From a virus: a stretch of 37,902 nt of DNA. Location: the IMG/VR virus record IMGVR_UViG_3300020109_000053, positions 1 through 37,902 of that record. One strand, 5' to 3'. The notes under the pieces were generated by a model. That model made no database searches. It saw only the letters and a program-made list of their open reading frames with translations, and had not been told where the DNA came from. Below, one piece after another: positions 6,459-12,456 of the stretch (its first letter is position 1; the number at the start of each line of letters is the position of its first letter). The position numbers and the translations under genes were made by a program.

Positions 6459-6827
6459 ATGTTAAAAGAGGATGATATAGTTAGGACTCCAAGAGGGTAT
6501 TTGGCTAGTGTTATTTCAGTTGGGAAGGAGTTTGTTAATTGTGCTTATATTAAGTCTAGGGAAAGTATTCCTATGAGTTTTAGGGAGTTAGAGGTATTTT
6601 TGGTTAAGAGTGCAGATAAGGAATTTTGGGGAGAGATGTTTAAGAGGATGTCTAAGGAGGAGTTGAAAGAGGAAGTTAAAAGAGAAAGAGCTATGAGGGC
6701 TACGTTGCCGTCAGAGAAAGAGAAAGTGGTGAGGAGGAGAGATAATGTGAGTTCGTTGCTCAAAGATTTAACACAGGAGGATCAAGAGGCGTTGGTTAGG
6801 ATGTTGAGGGAGAGGAGGAAGGTATGA
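6459..6827 (+). CDS. Hypothetical protein with beta N-terminus and coiled C-terminus (122 aa)
   Basis: AAAAGGAGGAC precedes the start. The N-terminal half looks like a small beta barrel (DDIVRTPRGYLASVISVGKE). The C-terminal half is a charged helix or coiled coil (KEELKEEVKRERAMRAT). I do not recognise the family. It ends in an ATGA overlap with a possible 21-aa frame. Confidence 0.78.
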   Translation: MLKEDDIVRTPRGYLASVISVGKEFVNCAYIKSRESIPMSFRELEVFLVKSADKEFWGEMFKRMSKEELKEEVKRERAMRATLPSEKEKVVRRRDNVSSLLKDLTQEDQEALVRMLRERRKV

Positions 6828-6889
6828 AAGAAGAGATCAAGGAGTTGTTTACTTATTTGGCTGTGGCACAAAAGGAAGATAGCTATTGA
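6824..6889 (+). CDS. Possible 21-aa peptide
   Basis: A short frame, MKEEIKELFTYLAVAQKEDS plus Tyr, starts in an ATGA overlap with the previous gene and would be coupled to it. It is helix-forming, too short to judge, and may be chance. Confidence 0.25.
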   Translation: MKEEIKELFTYLAVAQKEDSY

Positions 6890-7179
6890 CTGGGGGGATT
6901 GCCAATGAATTGGGTTTAGAGATTTAGGAAACGGTGGGTGGCTGTAGTATGTGGCACGAAAAGGAACGGAAAGACAGGGGAATGACCCAGTACCCAGCAA
7001 TCATCACTTTTAATGGCAAGCCAATGCCTTGGTGATGCCGAGTCTTTAAGCACGTCATGATGTATCCGTTACGTCATCATGCCCCACCTAAAGAGCCGTG
7101 AGTTTAGCCGTTCTCACGTTTAAACTAATAATGGCAGGGTTTTGCCGTTCCAGATAAAAACGGCACTAAAGGAGGTCTT
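6890..7179. other. 290-base leader with several hairpins, no clear gene; possible structured RNA
   Basis: Base use differs from the purine-rich coding strand around it and is more evenly mixed. Visible inverted repeats are CATGATG/CATCATG (7056-7081), CGTGAG/CTCACG (7097-7118) and GCCGTT/AACGGC (7144-7164); the last ends seven bases before AGGAGG of the next gene. A 28-codon frame at 6949-7035 has no ribosome binding site. The segment could be a long structured 5' leader or small RNA. Confidence 0.4.
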
Positions 7180-7371
7180 ATGGCAAGTGGAGAAACAGGT
7201 GTCGTTGAAACTCCGTTTAACTTGGAATGTATATTGCGAGGATGCCCTAATTTATATAGGGAGTGGAAAAAGCATCCGTTTTATTTCGATTTAAACAAAA
7301 AAGGGAAGATAGTTGTTAAGTATGTCAAAGTGACACCAGGTAAGCCAATTTGTTTTAAATGTCTTCGTTAA
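7180..7371 (+). CDS. Hypothetical cysteine-containing protein (63 aa)
   Basis: AAAGGAGGT precedes the ATG. The protein has two cysteine pairs, CILRGC (about residues 17-22) and CFKC near the end, enough for one zinc site. The middle is aromatic and basic (REWKKHPFYFDLNKKGK). The function is unknown. It follows the structured leader, as do several cargo-zone genes further right. Confidence 0.72.
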   Translation: MASGETGVVETPFNLECILRGCPNLYREWKKHPFYFDLNKKGKIVVKYVKVTPGKPICFKCLR

Positions 7372-7381
7372 AGGAGGTTCT

Positions 7382-7516
7382 ATGAGCGAGTTTGAATTAG
7401 GACTTATTGTTGGAGGAGTATTAGGATTCTTAGTTGGAGGCATAATAGGAATCATACTTATGGCTGTGATTAAAGTGAATTATGTGGATAATTGTGGAGT
7501 CAGGAGATCAAATTGA
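7382..7516 (+). CDS. Glycine-zipper membrane peptide (44 aa)
   Basis: AAGGAGGTT precedes the ATG at 7382. The protein has one long hydrophobic segment rich in regularly spaced glycines (GLIVGGVLGFLVGGIIGIIL, residues 7-26), a pattern that packs membrane helices together, then a short polar tail. Its stop codon lies inside copy 2 of the 33-bp palindrome. It could be a membrane micropeptide or a small holin-like protein; the early location argues against a lysis gene. Confidence 0.65.
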   Translation: MSEFELGLIVGGVLGFLVGGIIGIILMAVIKVNYVDNCGVRRSN

Positions 7517-7528
7517 TATTCTGAGTCC
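7496..7528 (+). repeat. 33-bp interrupted palindrome, copy 2 of 4
   Basis: GGAGTCA, 3 bases, GATCA, AAT, TGATA, 3 bases, TGAGTCC. Left flank TGGATAATTGT and right flank ATTTGTGGA match the other copies. The right flank supplies the GGAGGT of the next gene. Confidence 0.85.
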
Positions 7529-7549
7529 ATTTGTGGAGGTAATATAAAG

Positions 7550-7708
7550 TTGCAATTTGCTTGTTCTAAATGTAATAAGGTTTGGAAACTTTGGGAAGAT
7601 TGGAAGAAGGGGAAGATAGTTTGTTCTAGGTGTGGATATAGGCCGAAGGTGTCTAGGTGTGGGGTGCCTTTAAAGGAGGAAGAAGAAAGAAAGGAGGTGA
7701 TAAGTTAA
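7550..7708 (+). CDS. Zinc-ribbon protein (52 aa), TTG start
   Basis: GGAGGT ten bases before TTG at 7550 supports this start. The protein has CSKC (residues 5-8) and CSRC (25-28), a classic four-cysteine zinc ribbon, a tryptophan-rich linker (VWKLWEDWKKG) and a further Cys in a charged C-terminal tail. It is joined end to end with the next gene (TAAATG). Role unknown, possibly nucleic-acid binding. Confidence 0.68.
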   Translation: MQFACSKCNKVWKLWEDWKKGKIVCSRCGYRPKVSRCGVPLKEEEERKEVIS

Positions 7709-7891
7709 ATGGCTAGTCGTGATATACATATTAAGGTGGAGGAAGAGGATCTGCAAAGGTTGAAGAAGTTTTGTCTTCATAGAGGAGATATGACTTTTTT
7801 GATCTCGCAGGCGATTAAGTATTATGGGAAGAAGTTGGAAACTCAGGGGGAAAAGGAAGATGCTAGAGTGTTGAGAGAGGAGGGAATATAA
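7709..7891 (+). CDS. Ribbon-helix-helix-like protein (60 aa)
   Basis: The pattern is a strand with alternating residues (RDIHIKVEEED), a helix (LQRLKKFCLH), a turn with Gly-Asp and a second helix (MTFLISQAIKYYGKKL), which fits the ribbon-helix-helix DNA-binding fold of CopG/Arc-type regulators. It is preceded by AAGGAGGTG. It could control the early operon or bind one of the dyad sites in the control region; this is inference. Confidence 0.6.
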   Translation: MASRDIHIKVEEEDLQRLKKFCLHRGDMTFLISQAIKYYGKKLETQGEKEDARVLREEGI

Positions 7892-7893
7892 GT

Positions 7894-8727
7894 ATGTTGG
7901 AGTTAGATAACACGAGTAGAGTATGCTTCGATTCGTGTGAGAGGAAGTACTACTTAAGGCACGTTTTGGATTTGGTTCCTCTTGAGCCCCAGAGTATGGC
8001 TCCTTATTTTGGGATAGCGATACATAAAGGGGTGGAGGCGTTTTATTTAGGGAAATCAAGAGATGAATGTTTGAGGGCTTTTGCTGAGGAGTATGCCAAA
8101 TGGTTTGATGAGAAGGATGACGAGAGGAGTCCTGGGAATGGGATAATTATTTTAGATGAGTACTTCAAGCGTTGGAGGGAGGATTATATTAAGACGTTGA
8201 AGTTAGAGATAGGACACTCTGTGGTTATTTCAGAGGGGGAGTTAGAGGTAGTTTATAAGATGAGAATTGATAGGATTGGGGAGTGGGACTCGGAGATATG
8301 CTTGGTAGATTGGAAGACGAGTAAGTATGTGGGAAGTCAGTTTACGATAGTTAAGCCCAATAATCAATTTGTAGGATATGCTCTAGGGGTTAAAGAACTC
8401 ATGGGAGTTAATCCTACATTTTTTTTAGACCTTATAGGGACTAAGGTGAGGAAGAAAGTTGAGGTAGGAGGGGAGAGAGTGGAGTTGGTGAGGGATAATG
8501 TTAAGTTTAATGAAGAGGACTTTGAGGAGTTTAAAAAAGGAGTTTTAAAAACGGCTAGGAGGATATTGGAGAGTGAGAGAGAGGGATATTGGGCTAAGAG
8601 GACTCACAGTTGTCCAAGTTTTCATGGGTGTGAGTATTTGCCACTTTGTAAGTCGAATGAGGAGACTTTCGAGAGTATGGCAGCTACGTTTTATAAGAAG
8701 GATAAGTGGAAGAGTTGGGAGGAATAA
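7894..8727 (+). CDS. Cas4/RecB-like PD-(D/E)XK nuclease with Fe-S cysteines (277 aa)
   Basis: This is a probable DNA exonuclease for recombination or replication. The N-terminus has the RecB-family entry motif with cysteines (CFDSCERKYY, C11 and C15). The nuclease core has the motif-II Asp in YKMRIDRIG and the D-x-K motif in CLVDWKTSK. The C-terminus has C-x5-C-x5-C (CPSFHGCEYLPLC, about 240-252). One N-terminal and three C-terminal cysteines are the hallmark of Cas4/AddB-type 4Fe-4S nucleases. There is no CRISPR array here, so it is better read as a phage recombination exonuclease that acts with the Sak4-like ATPase encoded two genes later. Confidence 0.87.
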   Translation: MLELDNTSRVCFDSCERKYYLRHVLDLVPLEPQSMAPYFGIAIHKGVEAFYLGKSRDECLRAFAEEYAKWFDEKDDERSPGNGIIILDEYFKRWREDYIKTLKLEIGHSVVISEGELEVVYKMRIDRIGEWDSEICLVDWKTSKYVGSQFTIVKPNNQFVGYALGVKELMGVNPTFFLDLIGTKVRKKVEVGGERVELVRDNVKFNEEDFEEFKKGVLKTARRILESEREGYWAKRTHSCPSFHGCEYLPLCKSNEETFESMAATFYKKDKWKSWEE

Positions 8728-8749
8728 AATAAAAAAGGAGGGAAATGGT

Positions 8750-9166
8750 ATGGAAACATTAGTGGAGACTGTTGAAAAAGATTTTGAAGATACTATAAAG
8801 TGGAGAGAAGAACAGATTATGAATTTGAGGAGAGATCTTCATACGAGGGTAGAGATTGCAAAGGTTATTGATGAGACCTTTGGAGATGACAGACCAGCGA
8901 TATATACTAACAGCAGCTCGTTTGAGATCAGTTTCAACTCGGTTGATGAGGCAAGGGCATTTATAGGTATTTTGCTTACTAAGCTTGGTACAGAACTGGA
9001 AAACTTTACCAAAGAGATGGAAGGATTTTCGAGTAAGTTAGAGTTTTATTTTAAGAGTTATTATAGAAATATAATGATTAAGGTGTCTCCCTCAGAGCCA
9101 ATAGAAGGATGTATTCCAGTTCTCAAGGAGTCTACATCTAGTTATTGGGTATGTATGAAGAAATAA
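8750..9166 (+). CDS. Hypothetical protein (138 aa)
   Basis: AAAGGAGGGAAATGGT precedes the ATG at 8750, which decides the start over longer frames. The N-terminal part is a long charged helix (DFEDTIKWREEQIMNLRRDL); the middle is mixed with Ser/Asn-rich strands. I do not recognise it. It lies between the exonuclease and the Sak4-like ATPase, so it may work with them. Confidence 0.75.
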   Translation: METLVETVEKDFEDTIKWREEQIMNLRRDLHTRVEIAKVIDETFGDDRPAIYTNSSSFEISFNSVDEARAFIGILLTKLGTELENFTKEMEGFSSKLEFYFKSYYRNIMIKVSPSEPIEGCIPVLKESTSSYWVCMKK

Positions 9167-9178
9167 GGAGGGTAGCTT

Positions 9179-9364
9179 ATGCACTATCATGAGATGAGAA
9201 ATTGTTTGGTTAAGTACATAATGCAATATGGGGAGAGTGTGGGGATTAAGGATATTATTAATGCGCTGAATGGAGTGCTGTTTGATCTTTATGCGAGTAA
9301 GTTAAATAAAAGAGAGGAGAACTTGGATGGGAGAGATAGAGATAAAAAAGACGAGCGAGATTAA
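9179..9364 (+). CDS. Hypothetical protein (61 aa)
   Basis: AAGGAGGGTAGC precedes the ATG. The protein is helical (MHYHEMRNCLVKYIMQYG), with a highly charged C-terminus that overlaps the start of the next gene by 38 bases. Unknown family. Confidence 0.68.
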   Translation: MHYHEMRNCLVKYIMQYGESVGIKDIINALNGVLFDLYASKLNKREENLDGRDRDKKDERD

Positions 9365-10088
9365 TTTGGAGAAAGGGTATCAGTTTAAGGCGTGTATTTA
9401 TGGGCCTACGGGGACTCGAAAGACGTGGGCTCTAAGGACGTTGCCTAAGCCGATATTAGTGGTAGATACGGATCAAGGGGAATTAGTTAATAGGGGAGTA
9501 GAGGGAATAGATTATATTGAGATTCCTCCTGATAGGCTGGAGAAAGGAACTATACCAGAGGGATGGGAAAAGGTGAAGAAGGCGAATGAGTATTTTATAG
9601 CTCATCCTGAATATAGGGTACTAGTGTGGGATACTTTAACTACGATAGCTGATTTATGCTTAGCTCATATAGCGTTTCTTAATGCTCACCAAATACGAGG
9701 AGGGAAGGATGAGGGGATAACTCTGCCGGATTATAATAAGGAGAAAATGCTGGTGCAGAATGAGTTGATGAAGGTGCTTGGAACAGGGAGGCATCTTGTG
9801 GTTATATGTCATGAGGATGTTACTAAGAGTGAGTTAACTGGTCAGCTTTGGAGAGTACCTTATGCGAGAGGGCAGTTACAAGATAAGTTTCCTCTTTGGT
9901 TTGATGAGGTGTATAACTCAAGGGAGAAACAGGACTCAAAGGATGGAAAGTGGAAAGCTATGTGGCTTGTGAAGAATGATGGGATGTATTATGCGAAGTC
10001 GAGGCTTTATAATGATGAGAAGATAGCTATAGAGGTAGAGGCGAATTTTGTGGGGTATGCTAAGACTTGTGGGGTGGAGTTGAAGTGA
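9327..10088 (+). CDS. Sak4-like / AAA_24 single-strand annealing ATPase (253 aa)
   Basis: This is a RecA-fold NTP-binding protein of the phage type linked to single-strand annealing recombination. Walker A is YGPTGTRKTW (about residues 25-34), followed by ILVVDTDQG and a Walker B-like LVWDTLTT (about 99-106). Conserved later features are LVVICHED and a closing domain with GQLQDKFPLWFDEV. The usual Gly before the Walker A lysine is replaced by Arg, while the lysine and threonine remain. It lies just after the Cas4-like exonuclease, which fits a recombination pair. Confidence 0.8.
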   Translation: MGEIEIKKTSEINLEKGYQFKACIYGPTGTRKTWALRTLPKPILVVDTDQGELVNRGVEGIDYIEIPPDRLEKGTIPEGWEKVKKANEYFIAHPEYRVLVWDTLTTIADLCLAHIAFLNAHQIRGGKDEGITLPDYNKEKMLVQNELMKVLGTGRHLVVICHEDVTKSELTGQLWRVPYARGQLQDKFPLWFDEVYNSREKQDSKDGKWKAMWLVKNDGMYYAKSRLYNDEKIAIEVEANFVGYAKTCGVELK

Positions 10089-10195
10089 TAGCTGAGACAG
10101 GATTACAAGAAGTAGCAACGGTTAAGGATGTAGTCTTGGGACTGATAGTAGTTCTGATATTGTGGACGATATACTATGTGATTTGGGGGAAGTAA
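10085..10195 (+). CDS. Single-membrane-segment peptide (36 aa), GTG start
   Basis: GTG at 10085 overlaps the Sak4-like stop (GTGA). The peptide has a polar N-terminus and one membrane segment (VVLGLIVVLILWTIYYVIWG). The last 13 codons are copied at 10498-10538 with four silent changes, one Lys-to-Arg change and a different stop, which is good evidence that the frame is translated and under selection. Confidence 0.72.
   Translation: MIAETGLQEVATVKDVVLGLIVVLILWTIYYVIWGK
10153..10193 (+). repeat. 41-bp direct repeat, left copy
   Basis: It matches 10498-10538 at 36 of 41 positions. It covers the 3' end of the 36-aa membrane peptide gene. Immediately downstream, 10185-10208 also matches 10731-10754 at 21 of 24 positions. 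Confidence 0.9.
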
Positions 10196-10282
10196 GTGGG
10201 CGGTCAATGTCTCACGTGTTACCGCATGTCATAGAATATGGCTGCTTGTTATCACAATTCTAATTCTAAGGAGGTTAAATAT

Positions 10283-10489
10283 ATGCCAAATAATAAAAGG
10301 ACTGCGATTCATATTGGAGCAGATGTAGACCAAGTAAAAAAGGTTCTTCCAGATTTAACAAAGGCAATATTGCAAATCATAAATTCTCCAGGGGGAGACG
10401 ATATAAAAAAGAAAGCTTTGGAAATGCTTGCGGGATCATATGAAGTTAAAAATTGTACTGTTTCAAATTGCAACTTTTCAACTAAGTGA
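10283..10489 (+). CDS. Hypothetical cargo protein (68 aa)
   Basis: AAGGAGGTTAAAT precedes the ATG at 10283. The protein begins MPNNKRTAIHIGADVDQVKK, has an amphipathic helix (LPDLTKAILQIINS) and ends with two cysteines (NCTVSNC). I do not recognise it. Codon use is less purine-rich than in the replication genes, and the gene is bracketed by the 41-bp repeat, so it looks like an inserted cassette. Confidence 0.7.
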   Translation: MPNNKRTAIHIGADVDQVKKVLPDLTKAILQIINSPGGDDIKKKALEMLAGSYEVKNCTVSNCNFSTK

Positions 10490-10497
10490 TAACATCA

Positions 10498-10538
10498 TCT
10501 GATATTGTGGACTATCTATTACGTGATTTGGGGGAGGT
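10498..10538 (+). pseudogene. Truncated second copy of the membrane-peptide gene end (41-bp repeat, right copy)
   Basis: It encodes LILWTIYYVIWGR and a stop in the same frame as the end of the 36-aa peptide, but a stop codon lies two codons upstream and there is no start. The differences from the intact copy are silent except Lys/Arg and the stop type. The segment is the scar of a gene duplication or of recombination with a related phage; its GGGGGAGG now serves the next gene. Confidence 0.8.
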
Positions 10539-10546
10539 GAAATGAG

Positions 10547-10726
10547 ATGAATGCTATGAAGTTTACAGTATCCATTGAAGCAGAGGTCTTAAGTCTCGAT
10601 AGCGTTGCGACCTTATTAATCAAGGTAGCTGACCAAATAGCCAATGAATGCCCACAAGGGCGATTATCGTTTGAGGATGGCGACTGTATTGAGTGGAATA
10701 CAAAATTAACTGCAGTGGGATTTTAG
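10547..10726 (+). CDS. Hypothetical protein (59 aa)
   Basis: GGGGGAGG lies upstream of the ATG at 10547. The protein begins MNAMKFTVSIEAEVLSLDSV, a strand and helix, and ends with an acidic loop and a final strand (DCIEWNTKLTAVGF). Unknown family. It belongs to the same small-gene cassette array. Confidence 0.62.
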   Translation: MNAMKFTVSIEAEVLSLDSVATLLIKVADQIANECPQGRLSFEDGDCIEWNTKLTAVGF

Positions 10727-10730
10727 TTAC

Positions 10731-10754
10731 GGGGGAAGTGAGTGGATGGTCAAT
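10731..10754 (+). repeat. 24-bp repeat related to 10185-10208
   Basis: GGGGGAAGT, then one variable base, AGTGG, two variable bases and GGTCAAT: 21 of 24 positions match the sequence just after the intact membrane-peptide gene. Its right part forms the left arm of the hairpin at 10740-10810. Confidence 0.75.
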
Positions 10755-10810
10755 AAAGCGATAATGCCAGTATGAACAACTGCAACGTTGCTACTATTGA
10801 CCATCCACTC
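10740..10810 (+). promoter_or_regulatory. Perfect 16-bp hairpin abutting a ribosome binding site
   Basis: GAGTGGATGGTCAATA (10740-10755) pairs perfectly with TATTGACCATCCACTC (10795-10810) around a 39-base loop that contains the self-complementary GCAACGTTGC. No T-run follows; AAGGAGG begins eight bases later. It is therefore a 5' leader structure of the next gene rather than a terminator. Confidence 0.85.
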
Positions 10811-10829
10811 TTAAATAAAGGAGGATGAG

Positions 10830-10973
10830 ATGGGAGAATATGCAGATGAGGCAATAGACAGAGATTTTGAGGCGTATTTGGATGAAGAAGTTGTTAGAGA
10901 TATTCTGCCATGCAAGGAATGTAGAATGGTTCCTTGTATGTGCAGACAGAAAAACATGGAAGAACCTATATAA
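10830..10973 (+). CDS. Small acidic cysteine-motif protein (47 aa)
   Basis: AAAGGAGGATGAG precedes the ATG at 10830. The N-terminal half is an acidic helix (EYADEAIDRDFEAYLDEE). The C-terminal half has CKEC and CMC (residues 28-38), a likely zinc site. Unknown family; it follows the 16-bp hairpin. Confidence 0.65.
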   Translation: MGEYADEAIDRDFEAYLDEEVVRDILPCKECRMVPCMCRQKNMEEPI

Positions 10974-11152
10974 CTCCTGAAGATGTATCCAAAGCCTTGA
11001 AACAAATAAGGTTTCCATCCGCAAAGGTTCGTCTGGAAGTTCTTGAGGTGTTAGCCAGACAAACTGAATACGGAGTCGAAGATTGGAGTCTTTGCGCCTT
11101 CATTGCATGGAGAGGTAAAACCAGACAATCGAAAGAAGAGGAAAAATTATGA
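10934..11152 (+). CDS. Hypothetical helical protein (up to 72 aa; start uncertain)
   Basis: The frame opens at TTG 10934 (or GTG 10940) inside the previous gene, with no clear ribosome binding site. The product has a pattern of helices: TYITPEDVSKALKQIRF, then AKVRLEVLEVLARQTEYG, then a Trp-containing end. Its stop overlaps the next ATG. The frame looks coding from its composition and coupling. Confidence 0.5.
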   Translation: MYVQTEKHGRTYITPEDVSKALKQIRFPSAKVRLEVLEVLARQTEYGVEDWSLCAFIAWRGKTRQSKEEEKL

Positions 11153-11313
11153 AAAAGAATCTATTCAAATTTATTTTCATCGTATCAAGGCATCCGTCTG
11201 AAATATTTGACGTAATAATTTATGGTGAAAGTGAGGAAAGAGCTACATTCAAATTACATACCATTATACAGGGTGATTTTAAATCCAAAATCCGTAGCGT
11301 AGAACAATTATAA
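11149..11313 (+). CDS. Hypothetical protein (54 aa)
   Basis: AGAGGAAAAATT precedes the ATG, which overlaps the previous stop (ATGA). The protein begins MKKNLFKFIFIVSRHPSEIF, a hydrophobic strand, and ends with a basic helix (FKSKIRSVEQL). Unknown family. Confidence 0.58.
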   Translation: MKKNLFKFIFIVSRHPSEIFDVIIYGESEERATFKLHTIIQGDFKSKIRSVEQL

Positions 11314-11318
11314 CAACA

Positions 11319-11391
11319 AGGTGGGTACCTAACCGTGAGGCGATAAAGGCGTGTCACAAGCAGGGATTTACTCACGGTACATCCTGCACCT
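11319..11391 (+). promoter_or_regulatory. Two-part hairpin in the leader of the Lar-like gene
   Basis: An inner perfect 8-bp stem ACCGTGAG/CTCACGGT (11332-11339, 11371-11378) and an outer AGGTG/CACCT (11319-11323, 11387-11391) enclose a 31-base loop. TATAAT occurs just after (11397-11402), without a good -35. The gene's GAGGTG follows at about 11404. Confidence 0.7.
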
Positions 11392-11413
11392 GCCGTTATA
11401 ATAGAGGTGAATT

Positions 11414-11602
11414 ATGAAAAAGACGAATGAATTATTATGTTGCCCATTCTGTGGCGGCAAACCAATACTCAGAAAAATTCACAGCATTAAAATAGACAAT
11501 GATATTTGGTTCATTAATTGCACAAAATCTGATTGCACATCTTGTTTAACCTATTATACGAAGGATGAAGCAATTAAGGCTTGGAATAGAAGGGCAACAT
11601 AA
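11414..11602 (+). CDS. Lar-like zinc-ribbon protein (62 aa), possible restriction alleviation
   Basis: The sequence has the Lar-family layout: CCPFCGGKP at residues 9-17, a second cysteine pair (CTKSDC), and the closing helix and tail DEAIKAWNRRAT. Lar in the Rac prophage relieves type I restriction; many small phage proteins share only the zinc-ribbon pattern, so the activity is not certain. GAGGTG precedes the ATG, and a two-part hairpin forms the leader. It belongs to the cargo cassette array. Confidence 0.75.
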   Translation: MKKTNELLCCPFCGGKPILRKIHSIKIDNDIWFINCTKSDCTSCLTYYTKDEAIKAWNRRAT

Positions 11603-11614
11603 CACAGCATAAAA

Positions 11615-11680
11615 TGTGGCTCAGGCCGTAGTCTTAGGTGTTTGAACTCCTCTTCATCCATAATGAAAGCCTGAGCCACA
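11615..11680 (+). promoter_or_regulatory. Perfect 12-bp hairpin abutting the HNH gene ribosome binding site
   Basis: TGTGGCTCAGGC (11615-11626) pairs with GCCTGAGCCACA (11669-11680) around a 42-base loop. The next bases are AAGGAGG (11681-11687). The build is the same as at 10740-10810, but the stem sequence is unrelated. Confidence 0.85.
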
Positions 11681-11692
11681 AAGGAGGATGGA

Positions 11693-12262
11693 ATGTTAAA
11701 ACTAAAACCAGAAATTTTAACCCATCCTAATATACCAAAACCTTTACATGGTATATCACCGAGAACAATTATGGGGGATGTTTGGTGGGATGAAAAAAGA
11801 AAAGAAGTTTATGCTTCGACTGATTATCATTGTATAGCTTGTAGCATACACAAAACTGAAGCAAAGAAGTATCAATGGTTAGAGGCTCACGAATACTGGA
11901 AAATAGATTATAAAACTGGAGTTTGCAAAATAGAATCTATCGAACCACTTTGCCACTACTGCCACAGTTTTATACATTCAGGAAGATTAAAGATGATTAT
12001 GGGCAAAGAAAAAAGCAAGAATGAGGTAGTAGAGATATTGGAACATGGGTTTAAGATATTAGATGATAATAAACTAAAATGTTTCCCGTTTACCTTGCAA
12101 TTAGCAAGGGAGTTGGGGGCTAAAACGTTTAAAGTAAAAGCGTACAGGATTAACATAAATGGTACTATAAAGTGGAAAGATTGGAAATTAATTTTTGATA
12201 GTAAGGAATATTATTCTAACTTTTTTAACATGTCTCAATGGAAAACCTTTTATTTAAAATAA
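11693..12262 (+). CDS. HNH-type endonuclease (189 aa)
   Basis: AAGGAGGATGGA precedes the ATG. The zinc-braced HNH layout is visible: a first C-x2-C (CIAC, about residues 48-51), the His-containing EAHEYW (about 65-70), and the closing CHYCHSFIH (about 88-96). The C-terminal half looks like a helical and DNA-contacting extension. Such stand-alone HNH genes are often mobile (homing) or act in packaging; the cargo-zone location favours the mobile reading. Nothing adjacent looks like an interrupted gene or an intron. Confidence 0.78.
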   Translation: MLKLKPEILTHPNIPKPLHGISPRTIMGDVWWDEKRKEVYASTDYHCIACSIHKTEAKKYQWLEAHEYWKIDYKTGVCKIESIEPLCHYCHSFIHSGRLKMIMGKEKSKNEVVEILEHGFKILDDNKLKCFPFTLQLARELGAKTFKVKAYRININGTIKWKDWKLIFDSKEYYSNFFNMSQWKTFYLK

Positions 12263-12285
12263 AGATGGTGTGAAAGGAGAATGAG

Positions 12286-12438
12286 ATGAGAAGAACGAAG
12301 ATTCTGCTTTGTTGGTGGTGTGGCAGAAAACTTTGGGGAAATAAGGTTACGTTAAAGAATGTTGAAGGCCACATCTGCCGAATGCACAAAATTTGTGCTG
12401 AACATATGGATATAGTTAAAGCACAAGGATGTGAATGA
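12286..12438 (+). CDS. Small zinc-finger-like protein (50 aa)
   Basis: AAAGGAGAATGAG precedes the ATG. The protein has CWWCGRK (residues 9-15) and HICRMHKIC (about 29-37), enough Cys and His ligands for a zinc site. The same leader, AAAGGAGAATGAGATGA, precedes the next gene too, so the two cassettes share a ribosome-binding module. Confidence 0.65.
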   Translation: MRRTKILLCWWCGRKLWGNKVTLKNVEGHICRMHKICAEHMDIVKAQGCE

Positions 12439-12456
12439 CAGGTAAAGGAGAATGAG

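Noticed and set aside
6949-7035. 28-codon frame in the leader before 7180
   Set aside because: No ribosome binding site, and its span overlaps sequence that can form hairpins.
7670-8059. 129-codon minus-strand frame
   Set aside because: It overlaps well-supported plus-strand genes (zinc ribbon, ribbon-helix-helix, Cas4-like) and its Ser/Leu/Pro-rich product is typical of the complement of purine-rich coding sequence.
7894-8727. A CRISPR-Cas adaptation module suggested by the Cas4-like nuclease
   Set aside because: There is no repeat-spacer array and no Cas1 or Cas2; the gene sits with phage recombination genes, where such nucleases are common.
10740-10810. Rho-independent terminator at the 16-bp hairpin
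   Set aside because: No T-run follows on either strand; the right arm is followed directly by the ribosome binding site of the next gene.
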